A stretch of 64,000 nucleotides of DNA from Variovorax sp. HW608 (GTDB taxonomy: Bacteria; Pseudomonadota; Gammaproteobacteria; Burkholderiales; Burkholderiaceae_C), in assembly GCF_900090195.1 (NCBI RefSeq), contig NZ_LT607803.1, forward strand, positions 4,428,229-4,492,228, given 5' to 3'. Position numbers and translations under genes: made by a program. Positions 50,250 to 58,995 of the stretch are shown piece after piece. Each line of letters starts with the position of its first letter. The first letter of the stretch is position 1. The notes beneath the pieces are model-generated. The model did not search any database. It saw only the letters and a list, made by a program, of their open reading frames with translations, and was not told the DNA's origin.

Positions 50250-51308
50250 ATGCAGGAACCCATGAGCAACGGCATCGAATTTCGCAACGTCACCAAGCGC
50301 TACGGGAAGAACGCGAACGCGCCGCTGGCGGTCAAGGGCATCAGCTTCGAGGTGCCGGCCGGCACGCTGACCACCATCCTCGGCCCTTCGGGCTGCGGCA
50401 AGACGACCACGCTGCGCATGATCGCCGGCCTGGAATCCCCCACCTCGGGCACGATCATCATGGGCGGCCGCGACGTCACCGGGCTCGGCCCCGCCGAGCG
50501 CAACGTGAGCATGATGTTCCAGAGCTATGCGCTCTTCCCGCACATGAACGTGATCGAGAACGTGAGCTACGGCCTGCGCATGAGCGGCATGCGGAAGGAC
50601 GAAGCCCGCGCGCGGGCGCGCGATGCGCTGAAAGGCGTCGGCCTGGTCGATTTCGACGAGCGGCTTCCGAGCGAGCTCTCCGGCGGGCAGCAGCAGCGCG
50701 TGGCGCTGGCGCGTGCGCTGGTGCTGGAGCCCGCGGTGCTGCTGTTCGACGAGCCCCTGTCGAACCTCGACGCACGGCTGCGCCGCGAGATGCGCGAGGA
50801 AATCCGCAACCTGCAGCAGCGCCTGCAACTCACGGTGGCCTACGTCACGCACGACCAGAGCGAGGCCCTGGCGGTGAGCGACCAGATCATCGTGATGGAC
50901 CATGGCGTGATCGCCCAGCGCGGCACGCCCGAGCAGCTCTACGGCAACCCGGAAAGCGAATTCGTCGCCGGCTTCATGGGCGAGGCGATGGTGTTCCCGG
51001 CGCTCGCGCAGCCCGACGGGCGGGTGCAGATGGGGCCGCTGACCCTGACGCCGCACCACGCGGTCGCGCCCGGCATCGTCAAGGTCGCGGTGCGGCCGGA
51101 GGCCTGGTACATCGGTGCCGCGGTGGGCCTGCCGGCCACGGTGCGCAAGGCGTCTTTCCTCGGCAACTTCTACGAGTATGCTTTCGACACCGCGCTCGGT
51201 TCGGTGTTCGTCGTGTCGACCGACCTCGTGCATCCGCTTGCCGCCGGCGCGCAGACCCACCTGTCCCTGACCAACCACGGCGTCTCCATCGTGCCGGTTG
51301 CCCTATGA
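50250..51308 (+). CDS. ABC transporter ATP-binding protein, FbpC/PotA type
   Basis: 352 aa. Walker A GPSGCGKTTT (about 47), Q-loop MMFQSYALFPHM, signature LSGGQQQR, Walker B LLFDEPLSNLD, H-loop YVTHDQSEA. A C-terminal TOBE-like domain (about 285-350) ends VPVAL. It partners the fused permease upstream. The start at 50250 (MQEPMSNG) is favoured because the repeat before it ends GGTGGAA at the same 7-bp distance as before the dppC-like gene; the ATG at 50262 with AGGA upstream is the alternative. It overlaps the HAD gene by ATGA. Confidence 0.92.
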   Translation: MQEPMSNGIEFRNVTKRYGKNANAPLAVKGISFEVPAGTLTTILGPSGCGKTTTLRMIAGLESPTSGTIIMGGRDVTGLGPAERNVSMMFQSYALFPHMNVIENVSYGLRMSGMRKDEARARARDALKGVGLVDFDERLPSELSGGQQQRVALARALVLEPAVLLFDEPLSNLDARLRREMREEIRNLQQRLQLTVAYVTHDQSEALAVSDQIIVMDHGVIAQRGTPEQLYGNPESEFVAGFMGEAMVFPALAQPDGRVQMGPLTLTPHHAVAPGIVKVAVRPEAWYIGAAVGLPATVRKASFLGNFYEYAFDTALGSVFVVSTDLVHPLAAGAQTHLSLTNHGVSIVPVAL

Positions 51309-51967
51309 ATGTCGTTTTCGACCTCGGTGCCGTTCTTCTGACCTGGGAACCGGTGGACCTGGTGCAGACCCATTTCCCGGCCCATGCGCCCACGGCCGAT
51401 GCGGCGCACGCGCTCGCGAGCCAGATGTTCCACCACGAGGACTGGCTCGGCTTCGACCGCGGCACGCATTCGCTCGACGACGCGATCGGCCGCATGGCCC
51501 TGCGTCTTTCCTTGCCGAGCGATCGGCTGACCGAGGTGCTTGCGCCCATGGGCGAGAGGCTGGAGCCGATCGGGGTCACGGTGGACCTGCTCGCCAGGCT
51601 GCGCGATCGGCGCGATGCCGGCGAAGACCTGCGGCTCTACTACCTCTCGAACATGCCGGCGCCCTATGCGCGGGTGCTCGAATACCGCCATGCCTTCTTC
51701 GCGTGGTTCGATGGCGGCATCTTTTCCGGCGACGTGAAGGTGGTGAAGCCGCAGCGCGGCATCTACGACCTGCTGGCGCAGCGCTACGGCCTCCAGGCCT
51801 CGGAGACCGTCTTCATCGACGATTCCGCCGCCAACGTCGCGGCCGCACGCGAGTTCGGCTGGAAGGCGATCCACTGCGAACGGCCGAGCCAGGTGCCCGC
51901 CCAACTCGCGGCCTATTTGCCGGTCAGCTCCACCTTGTCGACATCGAAGCCGAGCGTGCGCGCGTAG
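51305..51967 (+). CDS. HAD-superfamily hydrolase (YihX-like)
   Basis: 220 aa haloacid-dehalogenase fold phosphatase. Motif I is degenerate at its first residues: VVFDLGAVLLTW, where the nucleophile Asp is followed by LG rather than xD, as in YihX-type sugar-phosphate phosphatases. Motif II is LYYLSNMPAPY, motif III the Lys in KVVKPQRGIYD, motif IV VFIDDSAANVAAA. It starts in an ATGA overlap with the transporter ATPase, so may be co-translated. Its last 55 bp overlap the convergent lipocalin gene. Glucose-1-phosphate is a possible substrate, from the YihX likeness only. Confidence 0.87.
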   Translation: MNVVFDLGAVLLTWEPVDLVQTHFPAHAPTADAAHALASQMFHHEDWLGFDRGTHSLDDAIGRMALRLSLPSDRLTEVLAPMGERLEPIGVTVDLLARLRDRRDAGEDLRLYYLSNMPAPYARVLEYRHAFFAWFDGGIFSGDVKVVKPQRGIYDLLAQRYGLQASETVFIDDSAANVAAAREFGWKAIHCERPSQVPAQLAAYLPVSSTLSTSKPSVRA

Positions 51968-52584
51968 TCGAGCTCCGCGTGGAGCATCGCCACGTCGAGT
52001 ACCGGCGCGCGCGACAGCACCCACAGGCACCTGCGGTCGGGCGTGCCTACCAGCGCGACCTGGTAGTCGCGGTCCAGCTTCAGGATCCAGTAGTCGCCCC
52101 ACACGGCCGGCAGCCAGGCCAGCCAGTCGGGCGCGAAACGCACTTCGAGCCGGCCCGCCCCCGGCTGGCCCGGAACCTCCACCACGCGCGCCGTGCCGAC
52201 CGATTCGTCGAGGCGTCCGTCGTCCAGGATGCAGCGGTTGCGCACTCGCACGCTGCCGTCGTCCGTCACGGTGTATTCGGCCGTCACCGGGCCCGCGCAT
52301 CGGCGTTCGGACCGGTTCGGCAAACGCGCCTGTTCGTGCCAGAGGCCCGCGTAACGCCGCAGATCGACGGGTGCGACCACCTGCAGGGGCGCGCGCATCA
52401 GCGGCGCGCCGTCCGCCGGGCCGGGGACCGCGCCGTTGCGTGCCGTGCGCGCGGTGGAAAGCGCCAGCAGCGTCAGCGCGCTGCCGACGCAGAAGGCAGT
52501 GGCCAGCGTTCCGATCGAGGCGCTCATGGCGCGGTCGTCGAAGGCGGCGGCGGGCGGTGGTGCCCGGCGAGTGCGCAGACCCAT
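51913..52584 (-). CDS. Lipocalin family protein (Blc-like)
   Basis: 223 aa. The start at 52584 has AGGAGGAACTCC directly upstream. A hydrophobic segment (about 22-42, SIGTLATAFCVGSALTLLAL) is a signal anchor or signal peptide; I see no clear lipobox. The lipocalin domain runs from about residue 70: VDLRRYAGLWHEQARLPNRSE, with the G-x-W first motif, then RRCAGPVTAEYTV, YWILKLDRDYQVALVG and RCLWVLSRAP. It would bind a small lipid at the envelope. Overlaps the end of the HAD gene by 55 bp in convergent orientation. Confidence 0.88.
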   Translation of the reverse strand: MGLRTRRAPPPAAAFDDRAMSASIGTLATAFCVGSALTLLALSTARTARNGAVPGPADGAPLMRAPLQVVAPVDLRRYAGLWHEQARLPNRSERRCAGPVTAEYTVTDDGSVRVRNRCILDDGRLDESVGTARVVEVPGQPGAGRLEVRFAPDWLAWLPAVWGDYWILKLDRDYQVALVGTPDRRCLWVLSRAPVLDVAMLHAELDYARTLGFDVDKVELTGK

Positions 52585-52706
52585 GGAGTTCCTCCTGAGT
52601 GTCCTGAGTGAAGTGGGTGGAACAGCCGAGACTAGCGACGCGCGGCAGGGGCCCGCGTCAGCCGGGGACCACACGAGCTGTAGTTTTGCGGCGGGATAAT
52701 GGCCGC

Positions 52707-53657
52707 ATGAACCAACTCGATACCCTCCGTCAGTGGACCACCGTGGTAGCCGACACCGGTGATTTTCGCCAGCTCGCCCAGTTCAAGCCGCGCGATGCGA
52801 CGACCAATCCGTCGCTCATCCTGAAAGCGGTGCAGAAGCCGGAATACCGGCCGCTGCTCGACGAGGCGGTCCGCAAGCACGACGGAATGCCCATCGACGA
52901 GGTGATCGACCGCCTGCTGGTGCGCTTCGGCACCGAGATCCTCTCGATCATTCCCGGCCGCGTGTCCACCGAGGTGGATGCACGGCTGAGCTTCGATACC
53001 GAGGCGACGATCGCGCGCGCCGAGCGCATCGTGGCGCTGTACCGCGCCGAGGGCATCGACGTCGAGAAGCGCCTGCTGATCAAGATCGCCTCCACCTGGG
53101 AGGGCATCGAGGCGGCGCGCCGGCTCGAGCAGAAGGGCATCCACTGCAACCTGACGCTGCTCTTTTCGTTCGCGCAGGCGGTGGCCTGCGGGGCGGCCGG
53201 GGTGCAGCTCATTTCGCCCTTCGTCGGCCGCATCTACGACTGGTACAAGAAGTCGGCCGGCAGCCACTGGGTCGAGACGGAGAACGCCGGCGCCAACGAC
53301 CCGGGCGTGAAATCCGTTCGCACGATCTTCGACTACTACAAGAAGCACGGCATCCGGACCGAGGTCATGGGCGCGAGCTTCCGCAACGTGGGCCAGATCG
53401 CGGCGCTGGCCGGCAGCGACCTGCTGACCATCAGCCCGGAGCTGCTCGCCGAACTCGCCACCAGCGAAGCGCCGCTCGCGCACGCGCTGGACGCCGAAGC
53501 GGCGAAGCGCAAGGACATCCCGAAGGTCGCCTTCGACGAGCCGGCATTCCGATATGCGCTGAACGATGACGCCATGGCCACCGAGAAGCTCGCCGAAGGC
53601 ATCCGCGCCTTCGCCGCCGACGCGGTGAAGCTCGAGAAGCTCATGGGAGCCTCATGA
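52707..53657 (+). CDS. tal: Transaldolase
   Basis: 316 aa, the TalB size class. Transfers dihydroxyacetone between sedoheptulose 7-phosphate and glyceraldehyde 3-phosphate. The Schiff-base lysine is in [11 protein letters not shown] (about residue 130), and the N-terminal signature is [27 protein letters not shown] is also characteristic. The start at 52707 gives [10 protein letters not shown]. It overlaps pgi by ATGA, so sugar-phosphate enzymes of two pathways are translated together. Confidence 0.96.
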   Translation: MNQLDTLRQWTTVVADTGDFRQLAQFKPRDATTNPSLILKAVQKPEYRPLLDEAVRKHDGMPIDEVIDRLLVRFGTEILSIIPGRVSTEVDARLSFDTEATIARAERIVALYRAEGIDVEKRLLIKIASTWEGIEAARRLEQKGIHCNLTLLFSFAQAVACGAAGVQLISPFVGRIYDWYKKSAGSHWVETENAGANDPGVKSVRTIFDYYKKHGIRTEVMGASFRNVGQIAALAGSDLLTISPELLAELATSEAPLAHALDAEAAKRKDIPKVAFDEPAFRYALNDDAMATEKLAEGIRAFAADAVKLEKLMGAS

Positions 53658-55213
53658 TGCAGCGCACGCGCGCAGACCGGGCGGCTGCCTGGGCATCGCT
53701 CGAGGCGCACTACGAGGCGAGCGGCAAGGGCTTCGATCTGCGGCGCGCCTTTGCGGAGGATGCGAAGCGCTTCGAGGCGCTGAGCCAGTCGGCGCCCCAT
53801 GTGTTCGCGGACCTGTCGAAGAACCTGATCGACGCGCGCACCGAGGCCTTGCTCATGGCGCTGGCCCGCGAAACGGGGCTGGAGGCGCATCGGGACGCGA
53901 TGTTCGCCGGCCAGCACATCAATGCCACCGAGAAGCGCGCGGTGCTCCACACCCTGCTGCGCACGCCACAGGGCGCTGCGGTGGATGCGGGCCTTGCGTC
54001 GGCGTTCAACGATGTCCAGGCGACGTTGAGCGCGATGCTGGCCTTCGCCGAGGCGGTCCGCGCGGACCACACGATCACCGACGTGGTCAACATCGGCATC
54101 GGCGGGTCCGACCTCGGGCCGCAGATGGCGGTGCTGGCGCTCGAAGCCGACGTCGCGCCCGGCAAGCGCTTCCACTTCGTCTCCAACGTCGACGGCCATG
54201 AACTCAATGGCGTGCTGCGGGGACTCGCGCCGGAACACACGCTGTTCCTGATCGCGTCGAAGACCTTCACCACCGCCGAGACGATGGCCAATGCGCACTC
54301 GGCCAAGCGCTGGTTCGAACAGTCGGGCAGCGTCGACATCGCGCGCCATTTCGCGGCCCTCACCACCAACGTCGAGGCGGCGCGCGCGTTCGGCATCGAG
54401 ACCACCTTCGGCTTCTGGGACTGGGTCGGCGGGCGCTACTCGCTGTGGTCCGCCATCGGCCTGCCGATTGCGCTGGCGATCGGGTCGGAGGGCTTCCGGC
54501 GGCTGCTGGCCGGCGCGCGTGCGATGGATGAACACTTCCTCACCGCGCCGCTCGAACAGAACCTGCCGGTGCGGCTGGGCCTGCTCGATGTCTGGTACCG
54601 GAACTTCCACCGCTTCTCGAGCCGTGGCATCGCGCCGTACCACAGCCCGCTCCGGCGGCTGCCGGCCTATCTGCAGCAGCTCGAGATGGAGAGCAACGGC
54701 AAGCAGGTCGACATGGACGGCAAGCCGGTGCCGTTCGGCACTTCGCCGGTGCTCTGGGGCGAACCCGGCACCAACGGGCAGCATGCCTACTTCCAGATGC
54801 TGCACCAAGGCACGGACGTGATTCCGCTGGAGTTCATCGCGGTGCGCGATGCGGCCCACGACCTCGAAGGCCACCACCCCAAGCTGCTCGCGAACGCGCT
54901 GGCGCAGGCCCAGGCGCTGATGGTCGGGCAGGCCGATGCCGGCGGTCACAGGAACTTCCCGGGCAACCGGCCCAGCAGCTTCTTCGTGCTCGAGAAGCTG
55001 ACGCCGGAATCGCTGGGGGCCTTCGTCGCGCTCTACGAGCATCGCGTGTTCACGAGCGGCTCGGTGTGGGGCATCAACAGCTTCGACCAGTGGGGCGTGG
55101 AGCTCGGCAAGGTGCTGGCCAGGGACATCGAGCCGCGGCTGGCTTCCGGCAATGTCGAGGGGCTGGACTCTTCCACGGCGGGGCTGCTTCGGAAGTTGCG
55201 GCCGCGAGCTTGA
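53654..55213 (+). CDS. pgi: Glucose-6-phosphate isomerase
   Basis: 519 aa. Interconverts glucose 6-phosphate and fructose 6-phosphate. Signatures: [12 protein letters not shown] (about 150), [20 protein letters not shown] (PGI signature with the catalytic Arg region), and [17 protein letters not shown] [12 protein letters not shown] near the C-terminus (Lys catalytic). The start overlaps the tal stop; a second Met is adjacent. No terminator is evident after the stop at 55213. Confidence 0.97.
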   Translation: MMQRTRADRAAAWASLEAHYEASGKGFDLRRAFAEDAKRFEALSQSAPHVFADLSKNLIDARTEALLMALARETGLEAHRDAMFAGQHINATEKRAVLHTLLRTPQGAAVDAGLASAFNDVQATLSAMLAFAEAVRADHTITDVVNIGIGGSDLGPQMAVLALEADVAPGKRFHFVSNVDGHELNGVLRGLAPEHTLFLIASKTFTTAETMANAHSAKRWFEQSGSVDIARHFAALTTNVEAARAFGIETTFGFWDWVGGRYSLWSAIGLPIALAIGSEGFRRLLAGARAMDEHFLTAPLEQNLPVRLGLLDVWYRNFHRFSSRGIAPYHSPLRRLPAYLQQLEMESNGKQVDMDGKPVPFGTSPVLWGEPGTNGQHAYFQMLHQGTDVIPLEFIAVRDAAHDLEGHHPKLLANALAQAQALMVGQADAGGHRNFPGNRPSSFFVLEKLTPESLGAFVALYEHRVFTSGSVWGINSFDQWGVELGKVLARDIEPRLASGNVEGLDSSTAGLLRKLRPRA

Positions 55214-55294
55214 CGGCCGTCATCGGCATTGGCAGCGCTGCTCGATATGATGGCCGCGGGGCTGTCCCGTGGGAATCAATGAGAGGAGTTGCTC

Positions 55295-55645
55295 ATGAAC
55301 TTTCAACAGGCCGTTCAGACCTGCTTTCGCAAGTACGTCGACTTTTCCGGCCGCGCCTCGCGGCCCGAATATTGGTGGTTCGTCTTGGCGTACGTGATCC
55401 TTTCCTTCGCCGCCCGCCTCATCAACGACTACCTCTACCTGCTGGTGGTCCTGGCCTTCCTGCTGCCGCTGCTGGCCGCCGGCGCCCGGCGTCTGCATGA
55501 CGTGGGCAAGTCCGCGTGGCTGCTGCTGATCGGGCTGGTCCCCGTCATCGGCGGGCTGGTGCTGCTCTACTTCACGGTGCAGCCGAGCCAGGCCGAGTCC
55601 AACGCCTACGGGCCGCCGCCGCAACCCCAGCCGGCGAGCGTCTGA
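55295..55645 (+). CDS. DUF805 family small membrane protein
   Basis: 116 aa. MNFQQAVQTCFRKYVDFSGRASRPEYW is the usual DUF805 opening (Y-F-G-R-A-x-R-x-E-Y-W type). Hydrophobic segments follow around 28-45, 50-66 and 80-97, with GARRLHDVGKSAW between the last two, also diagnostic. The C-terminal tail is Pro/Gln-rich. GAGAGGAG precedes the ATG at 55295. The function of this inner-membrane family is not established. It ends 3 bp from the convergent msrA stop. Confidence 0.9.
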   Translation: MNFQQAVQTCFRKYVDFSGRASRPEYWWFVLAYVILSFAARLINDYLYLLVVLAFLLPLLAAGARRLHDVGKSAWLLLIGLVPVIGGLVLLYFTVQPSQAESNAYGPPPQPQPASV

Positions 55646-55648
55646 GCT

Positions 55649-56410
55649 TCAGGCGCCGGAACCCACCAGCACCGGCTTCGCGCGATAGCGATCCGGAAAC
55701 ACCCGTTTCAGGTTGTCGATCTTCGGCAGGTCGTTGTACGCGATGTACGGGTGGTCCGGGTTGCGGGTCATGAAGTCCTGGTGGTAGGCCTCGGCCGGGT
55801 AGAAGGCCTTGAGCGCCTCGACCGTGGTGGCGATCGGCTTGCCGAACACCTTCGCGCGGTCGAGCTGCGCGATGTAGGCCTTGGCGATGCGCGACTGCTG
55901 CGGGCTCGACGCAAAGATCGTCGAGCGGTACTGCATGCCGACGTCCGGCCCTTGCCGGTTCAGTTGGGTCGGATCGTGGGCGACCGAGAAATAGATCTGC
56001 AGGATCTGTCCATAGCTGATCTGTTGGGGGTCGAAAGTGATCCGGACCGATTCGGCGTGGCCCGTGTTGCCCATGCCGACCGCGTCGTACTGGGCCGTGC
56101 CGGCCTCGCCGCCGGCATAGCCGGAGACGGCGCTGGTCACGCCCTTGACGTGCTGGAACACGCCCTGCACGCCCCAGAAACAGCCGCCGGCGATCACTGC
56201 TGTCTCCGGGCCGGCGCCGGACGTCGATGGCGCATCTTCGGCCGGCGGGGGAATCACCACCGCCGGTTCGGCCGCGAACGAGGGCCCGACACGCGACAGC
56301 GCCGCGGCCGCCGCGAGTGCCAGCAGGACCAGCACGGGGCGCCGGGCCAGTCCGCTGGGCCGCGCGCCGTGCGGGCGCGTGGCAGGCGATGAGGGAAAAG
56401 GGAGGTTCAT
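55649..56410 (-). CDS. msrA: Exported peptide-methionine (S)-S-oxide reductase
   Basis: 253 aa. An N-terminal export signal with RR and a long hydrophobic stretch (ARRPVLVLLALAAAAALSRVG, cleavage near FAAEP at about 47) puts it in the periplasm, unlike cytosolic MsrA. The catalytic Cys is in IAGGCFWGVQGVF (about 77), followed by GYAGGEAGTAQYDAVGMGNTGH and VGMQYRSTIF. It reduces methionine-S-sulfoxide. The start is only 2 bp after the stop of the methionine-rich repeat protein, its probable substrate, and downstream of the MsrP-like gene. Confidence 0.94.
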   Translation of the reverse strand: MNLPFPSSPATRPHGARPSGLARRPVLVLLALAAAAALSRVGPSFAAEPAVVIPPPAEDAPSTSGAGPETAVIAGGCFWGVQGVFQHVKGVTSAVSGYAGGEAGTAQYDAVGMGNTGHAESVRITFDPQQISYGQILQIYFSVAHDPTQLNRQGPDVGMQYRSTIFASSPQQSRIAKAYIAQLDRAKVFGKPIATTVEALKAFYPAEAYHQDFMTRNPDHPYIAYNDLPKIDNLKRVFPDRYRAKPVLVGSGA

Positions 56411-56412
56411 GG

Positions 56413-56679
56413 CTACTTTTTCATTTCGTCCTTGGCCATTCCATCCTTCGACATGCCGTCCTTCGACATGGCGTCCTTGGCCATCGAGTCCTTCTTCATG
56501 GCGTCCTTCGCCATCGAGTCCTTCTTCATGCTGTCCTTGGTCATCGAGTCTTTCTTCATGCTGTCCTTGGTCATGGCATCTTTCGACATGGCGTCCTTGC
56601 TCATGTCGTCGGCCGCGAAGGCCGAAGCCGAGCCGATGGCCAGGAAGCCGGCGAGGAGCGTAGTGGTGAGCTTGTTCAT
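56413..56679 (-). CDS. Periplasmic methionine-rich MxKDx pentapeptide-repeat protein
   Basis: 88 aa. Signal peptide MNKLTTTLLAGFLAIGSASA-FA, cleaved before ADD. The rest is twelve consecutive pentapeptides of form M-x-K-D-[ASGE] plus MKK, so about one residue in five of the mature chain is Met. This matches the penta_MxKDx family as I know it. With msrA 2 bp downstream and an MsrP-like gene upstream, it most likely works like MrpX of Azospira: a sacrificial methionine pool oxidised by hypochlorite and restored by reductases. That analogy is inference from context. Confidence 0.9.
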   Translation of the reverse strand: MNKLTTTLLAGFLAIGSASAFAADDMSKDAMSKDAMTKDSMKKDSMTKDSMKKDSMAKDAMKKDSMAKDAMSKDGMSKDGMAKDEMKK

Positions 56680-56765
56680 TTTCGGAAATCCTCAAGTTGA
56701 AGTTTCGATGGGCACGGTTCGAGCGAACACGGCCGCGCGTTTTCAACAGCATCGAGCCGGTGGAC

Positions 56766-57557
56766 TCAACTGCCGCCGAACCAGTTGTAGCCCTGGTCTT
56801 CCCAGTAGCCGCCAGAGTAGGTGTTGGTGACGAAGATCGCCTGGATGTGCTTGGGGTTCTTGTAGCCCAGCTTGGTGGGCATCCGCAGCTTCATCGGGAA
56901 GCCGTATTTGGGCGGCAGCGGCTGGCCGTCCCAACTCAGCGCGAGCAGGGTCTGCGGATGCAGCGCCGTCGCCATGTCGATGCTGGTGTAGTAGTCGTCG
57001 GCGCATTTGAAGCCGACGTATTTCGCGCTCGTGTCGGCGCCGACCCTGCGCAGGAAATCGGCGAACGGGACGCCGCCCCACTTGCCGATCGCGCTCCAGC
57101 CTTCGACGCAGATGTGCCGCGTGACCTGGTCGCGCTGCGGCATCGCCCGCAGGTCGGCCAGGGTCCAGCTGCGCTTGTCGGCGACCAGGCCCGTCACTTC
57201 GAGCCGAAAGCCGGCCTCCTCGACCACCCGGACCTCGTCCTCGCCGTAGTAGGCGTTGAACGGGAACGGCCGCGTGATCATCGATTCGGGATAGGTCGGC
57301 GCCAGCCGGTTCGGGTCGAACAGCCAGCCCTGCGCCGCGTCGTTGAAGCGCGAGATGCGGCCCAGCGCCGCTTCGACGGTACTGTTGTCGCTGATGCTGC
57401 AGCCCGTCAGCAGCGACAGGCCACCCAGGGTCAGCGAGCGTTGCAGGAAGGCGCGCCGCGCCGGCTGCTCGATGCGGCGCCCGATCTGCCTGCGCGCCTC
57501 GGCAAGCACCGCTTCGCTGTCGATCGCGGGCGGAACGGGTCGTTTGAGGATCTTCAT
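56766..57557 (-). CDS. Molybdopterin-dependent oxidoreductase, MsrP/YedY-like
   Basis: 263 aa. Tat signal with ARRAFLQ at residues 33-39 and a hydrophobic run ending LLTGC, so it is exported folded and perhaps lipidated at Cys53. The sulfite-oxidase-type Mo domain has the probable Mo-ligand Cys in RHICVEGWSAIGKWGG (about residue 149), with KYVGFKCADDYY and PPKYGFPMKLRMPTKLGYK around the cofactor. MsrP reduces protein-bound methionine sulfoxide in the periplasm; a different substrate is possible. The start overlaps the cytochrome b stop by ATGA. Confidence 0.88.
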   Translation of the reverse strand: MKILKRPVPPAIDSEAVLAEARRQIGRRIEQPARRAFLQRSLTLGGLSLLTGCSISDNSTVEAALGRISRFNDAAQGWLFDPNRLAPTYPESMITRPFPFNAYYGEDEVRVVEEAGFRLEVTGLVADKRSWTLADLRAMPQRDQVTRHICVEGWSAIGKWGGVPFADFLRRVGADTSAKYVGFKCADDYYTSIDMATALHPQTLLALSWDGQPLPPKYGFPMKLRMPTKLGYKNPKHIQAIFVTNTYSGGYWEDQGYNWFGGS

Positions 57558-58180
57558 GCGGCCTCCTTGCCGTGGCTGCTGAGCATCGTGAGCAGGGTGC
57601 GCGGCACCAGCGCGACCATCACGAGGTGCAGCGCGACGAAGCACACCAGCGCCGCCATCGCGAAGAAATGAATCCGGCGCGCGAATTCGTAGCCGCCCAG
57701 CAGTTCGCGCAACAGCGGGAACTGGACCGACTTCCACAGCACCAGGCCCGACAGCACGATCAGGACCAGGTCGAGCATCACGAACAGGTAGGCCAGGCGC
57801 TGCACGTTGTTATAGCGGCGCGGATCGGCGTGCGAGAGCTTGCCGCGCAGGGCCGCGACCGCGTCGCGCCAGATCCCGGCCGGCGTGAGCGGGAAGAACT
57901 TGCGCTTGAGCCGGCCGCTCGCGATGTTCATGCTGAGGTAGACCAGGCCGTTGATCACCAGCAGCCACATGGCGGCGAAGTGCCATTGCAGCGCGCCGGC
58001 GAGCCAGCCGCCCAGGGTGATGGAGGCCGGGATCTCGAAGCCGAACAGCGGCGAGGCGTCGTAGATGCGCCAGCCGCTCGTGACCAGCACCAGCACCGCA
58101 ACCGCATTGACCCAATGCGTGATGCGCATCCACAGCGGATGGATCGGTGCACTCTTCGGTGGCGGGAGTTCGCGTTGCAT
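57554..58180 (-). CDS. Cytochrome b561-type membrane subunit
   Basis: 208 aa with four hydrophobic helices. Haem-ligand histidines are likely in MRITHWVNAVAVLVL, LQWHFAAMWLLVI, RRIHFFAMAAL and ALHLVMVALV. It resembles the cytochrome b subunits of hydrogenase/formate dehydrogenase type that feed electrons from quinol to periplasmic molybdoenzymes, and is not of the MsrQ sequence type I know. The start at 58180 (MQRELPPPK) was chosen over a GTG seven codons upstream. First gene of the minus-strand module. Confidence 0.87.
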   Translation of the reverse strand: MQRELPPPKSAPIHPLWMRITHWVNAVAVLVLVTSGWRIYDASPLFGFEIPASITLGGWLAGALQWHFAAMWLLVINGLVYLSMNIASGRLKRKFFPLTPAGIWRDAVAALRGKLSHADPRRYNNVQRLAYLFVMLDLVLIVLSGLVLWKSVQFPLLRELLGGYEFARRIHFFAMAALVCFVALHLVMVALVPRTLLTMLSSHGKEAA

Positions 58181-58216
58181 GGGGCGGATTGTTGGCCGCA
58201 CCTGCTGGCCGATTCA

Positions 58217-58241
58217 TCACGAAGAGTTCAATTAATCGTGA
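58217..58241. promoter_or_regulatory. Inverted repeat TCACGA-N13-TCGTGA between divergent operons
   Basis: A dyad with perfect 6-bp arms sits midway in the 98-bp gap between the cytochrome b and response-regulator starts. Position and symmetry suit a binding site for the adjacent OmpR-type regulator acting on both promoters. Confidence 0.45.
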
Positions 58242-58278
58242 CAAACGGGCTCGCGATATCGCCGCACAATCCTGTGCC

Positions 58279-58995
58279 ATGGACACCGCCAGACGCGTTC
58301 TGATCGTCGAGGACGACGCCGACATCGCCGAGCTGATGCGCATGCACCTGCAGGACGAGGGCTTTGCCATCACGCATGCGGCCGATGGCGACGCCGGCTT
58401 GCGCGAACTCGAGCGCGGCAGCTGGGATGCGCTGATCCTCGACCTGATGCTGCCGGGCGTCGACGGCCTCGAGATCTGCCGCCGTGCCCGGGCCATGACC
58501 CGCTACACCCCGATCATCATCACCAGCGCCCGGTCCAGCGAGGTGCATCGCATCCTGGGGCTGGAGCTTGGTGCGGACGACTACCTGGCCAAGCCGTTCT
58601 CGGTGCTGGAACTGGTGGCGCGGGTGCGGGCGCTGCTGCGCCGCAGCGATGCCCTGGCGCGCAATGCGCGGATGGAGGCGGGGCGTCTTGACATCGGCAA
58701 TCTCGGCATCGATCCGGTGGCGCGGGAGGTGCAGGTCGACGGCAAGCCGGTCGAGCTCACGCCGCGCGAATTCGACCTGCTGCACTTCTTCGCCCGCCAT
58801 CCGGGCAAGGTGTTCTCGCGCCTCGACCTGCTGAACCAGGTCTGGGGCTACCAGCACGACGGCTACGAGCACACGGTCAACACCCACATCAACCGGCTGC
58901 GGATGAAGATCGAGGCCGATCCGGCGCAGCCGAGCCGGATCCTCACGGTCTGGGGTCGCGGCTACAAGCTGGCGGCGCAGGAGGGCGGGCCATGA
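58279..58995 (+). CDS. Response regulator, OmpR/PhoB family
   Basis: 238 aa. Receiver domain about 6-120: acidic pocket EDD at 11-13, phosphoacceptor Asp55 in LILDLMLPG, conserved Lys106 in DYLAKPF. The C-terminal winged helix (about 145-235) contains VELTPREFDLLHFFARHPG and HTVNTHINRLRMKIE. Overlaps the kinase gene by ATGA and is divergent from the cytochrome b/MsrP-like/MxKDx/msrA operon, which is its most probable target. Confidence 0.95.
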   Translation: MDTARRVLIVEDDADIAELMRMHLQDEGFAITHAADGDAGLRELERGSWDALILDLMLPGVDGLEICRRARAMTRYTPIIITSARSSEVHRILGLELGADDYLAKPFSVLELVARVRALLRRSDALARNARMEAGRLDIGNLGIDPVAREVQVDGKPVELTPREFDLLHFFARHPGKVFSRLDLLNQVWGYQHDGYEHTVNTHINRLRMKIEADPAQPSRILTVWGRGYKLAAQEGGP

